Shown: piece by piece, positions 23,025 to 24,495 of the stretch
Layout: each line of letters opens with the position of its first letter
Numbering within the stretch: the first letter of the stretch is position 1
NCBI GenBank assembly: GCA_035378955.1
Contig: DAOSUS010000045.1
Coordinates: 1 to 24,495, forward strand
Direction: 5' to 3'
Length of the DNA: 24,495 nt
Source: Candidatus Hydrogenedens sp.
GTDB taxonomy: Bacteria > Hydrogenedentota > Hydrogenedentia > Hydrogenedentales > Hydrogenedentaceae
Notes under the pieces: generated by a model
Seen by the model: only the letters and a program-made list of their open reading frames with translations
Database searches by the model: none
Told to the model about the DNA's origin: nothing
Position numbers and translations under genes: made by a program

Positions 23025-24495
23025 CTATTTATTATCTTTCTGCATGGGAAAAACAATATCGAAAACCTGTATTATATTTTCAACAAAATGAAAATGTAAT
23101 TGTTCCTTTATTTCTTGTGAAATTTCTTTTAAATCTTTTTCATTCTCTTGGGGAAGAATGATATGTCTTATTCCAGCCATATAAGCCGAAAGAAGTTTTT
23201 CACGAATACCCCCTACAGGTAGTATCCTGCCTGTTAGAGTAATTTCACCTGTCATTGCAAATCCTTCTGGTATAGGACATTTTAATAATGCAGATAGTAA
23301 AGAAACAGCAATTGTAATTCCAGCAGAAGGTCCATCTTTAGGTATGGAAGCCTCCGGTGCATGAATATGTATATCCATATCTTTATAAAAATTTGCGGGT
23401 ATATTTAATTTTGATGAATTTGCACGAATAAAAGTCAATGCTGCCTGAGCGGACTCCGTCATAACAGAACCTAATTGACCCGTGCAAAGGAGGTTTCCTT
23501 TTCCTTCCATAATACTTGTTTCAATTATTTGAATAGTACCTCCGTAGGGTGTCCATGCCATACCTACAGCCATTCCCGGAGAAAGATTTTTTGTCATCTG
23601 AACACGCGAATAAATGGGTGGACCTAAAATATTTTCCACTTCATTTTTTGTTATGACAATAGGATAGTCTTTCTCTTTCGTTACTATCCATCGAGCAACT
23701 TTTCTAATAATTCCTGAAATTTGTCTCTCCAATTCGCGAACACCTGCTTCTTCAGTATACTTTGTAATTAGGTATTTGATAGATTCCGGTTTGAATGAAA
23801 TAGGATTCTTTTTTAGCCCGCTTAATTTTATTTGTCTCGGTATTAGATGTTTTCGGGCAATTTCATACTTTTCCATTAGAGTGTAACCAGGTATACGAAT
23901 AATTTCCATACGGTCAAATAGGGGATGGGGGATATTATATTCATCGTTGGCTGTGGCTATAAAGAAGACTTCAGATAAATCAAATTCTGTATTTAAATAG
24001 TGGTCTGTGAAATATTTGTTTTGTTCAGGGTCCAAAACTTCTAATAAAGCAGATGATGGATCTCCACGGAAATCCGTTCCAATTTTGTCTATTTCATCAA
24101 GAACAAAAACCGGGTTTTTTACTTTGACTGTTCTAATATTCTGGATAATTTTTCCGGGCATTGATGCTACATAAGTTCGAATATGACCGCGAATTTCAGC
24201 TTCATCACGGATGCCTCCCAATGACATACGAATAAATTTGCGGTTTAATGCAGAAGCGATAGATTTCCCTAAAGATGTTTTCCCAACGCCTGGAGGACCT
24301 ACAAGACATAACACAGGACCTTTAGTAAGGTTATTACTAAGTATACGAATGGCGAGAAAATCCAATATCCGTTCTTTGACTTTGTCCAATCCGTAATGGT
24401 CTCGGTCTAAAATTTTTTTTGCTCGGTTCAAATCCATTCTATCTTTTGTCCTTTTATTCCAAGGGAGACTGCATAGCCATTCTATATATTCCATA
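23025..24495 (-). CDS. lon: ATP-dependent Lon protease, C-terminal 490 residues (5' end beyond the right edge)
   Basis: The frame is open to the right edge, so the N-terminal substrate-binding domain, about 300 residues in the family, is missing. Visible at the edge is EYIEWLCSLPWNKRT, the family's linker before the AAA+ module. Walker A is GPPGVGKTS and Walker B is VFVLDEID, followed by sensor and arginine-finger regions. The C-terminal LonC protease domain has S390 in PKDGPSAGITIA and K433 in GGIREKLLSA (numbered from the M of MEYIEW), the Ser-Lys dyad. Lon degrades damaged and regulatory proteins in the cytoplasm. The stop is 117 bases before the leuS ATG, with the leuS promoter in between. 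No convincing terminator is visible. Confidence 0.97.
   Translation of the reverse strand, partial: MEYIEWLCSLPWNKRTKDRMDLNRAKKILDRDHYGLDKVKERILDFLAIRILSNNLTKGPVLCLVGPPGVGKTSLGKSIASALNRKFIRMSLGGIRDEAEIRGHIRTYVASMPGKIIQNIRTVKVKNPVFVLDEIDKIGTDFRGDPSSALLEVLDPEQNKYFTDHYLNTEFDLSEVFFIATANDEYNIPHPLFDRMEIIRIPGYTLMEKYEIARKHLIPRQIKLSGLKKNPISFKPESIKYLITKYTEEAGVRELERQISGIIRKVARWIVTKEKDYPIVITKNEVENILGPPIYSRVQMTKNLSPGMAVGMAWTPYGGTIQIIETSIMEGKGNLLCTGQLGSVMTESAQAALTFIRANSSKLNIPANFYKDMDIHIHAPEASIPKDGPSAGITIAVSLLSALLKCPIPEGFAMTGEITLTGRILPVGGIREKLLSAYMAGIRHIILPQENEKDLKEISQEIKEQLHFHFVENIIQVFDIVFPMQKDNK

Noticed and set aside
23025..24495. Treating MEYIEW (ATG at 24494) as the true Lon start
   Set aside because: The sequence begins in the middle of the family architecture, just before the AAA+ module, and the frame is open to the window edge.
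1..24495. CRISPR arrays, tRNA or rRNA genes, insertion sequences, phage genes, toxin-antitoxin pairs
   Set aside because: I read both strands and saw no direct-repeat arrays, cloverleaf-type sequences, transposase-like frames or inverted-repeat ends. The long frames opposite or inside real genes have no family motifs and no ribosome-binding sites.

Overview
The window is AT-rich bacterial chromosome with tightly packed genes, Shine-Dalgarno-led starts and frequent short overlaps. The most telling lineage clue is the secreted protein near the left edge. It carries two tandem units of the form 'HSSDY...(I/V)..(Q)E(V/L)LRL.QFY...YH.D...EDG...G', a dockerin-like repeat that I associate with Candidatus Hydrogenedentes (Hydrogenedens-type genomes). 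That assignment is an inference from pattern memory and was not checked by a search. Nothing here looks like a prophage, a transposon, a CRISPR array or an RNA gene.

Left part (1-7054, all on the minus strand). A housekeeping operon runs leftward from a promoter near 7100: ybaB, fmt, rsmB, a membrane-anchored PASTA protein, then rpe. Neighbouring genes overlap from ybaB through the PASTA gene. A second promoter, whose -35 box sits on the rpe stop codon, drives a lipoprotein of unknown function that ends in a clear hairpin terminator. After that come a secreted formylglycine-generating-enzyme-fold protein with two dockerin-like repeats, and the first 90 codons of another secreted protein that leaves the window.

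Middle part (7055-15844, plus strand). A 379-base divergent intergenic region holds promoters for both sides and a perfect 11-bp inverted repeat. It precedes hoxF-hoxU-hoxY-hoxH-hoxW, a cytoplasmic NAD(P)-linked bidirectional [NiFe] hydrogenase (group 3d type) with its maturation protease. A stand-alone response-regulator receiver overlaps the protease, and a strong terminator follows. Next come a six-helix sensor histidine kinase with an atypical H-box, a small membrane protein and an inositol-monophosphatase-family enzyme.

Right part (15890-24495, minus strand). From right to left these are lon (5' end outside the window), leuS with its own extended -10 promoter and a perfect Shine-Dalgarno, then a closely spaced trio. 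The trio is a secreted right-handed beta-helix (pectate-lyase-fold) protein, an AlgI-like MBOAT O-acyltransferase and an SGNH-type partner. I infer that it acetylates an exported or surface glycan.

The items most worth a second look are the kinase-less PASTA protein at the locus where other bacteria often carry a PASTA Ser/Thr kinase, the beta-helix/MBOAT/SGNH trio, the hydrogenase operon with its embedded receiver and neighbouring odd kinase, and the repeat-bearing FGE-fold protein. No single locus is clearly a new defence or mobile system.
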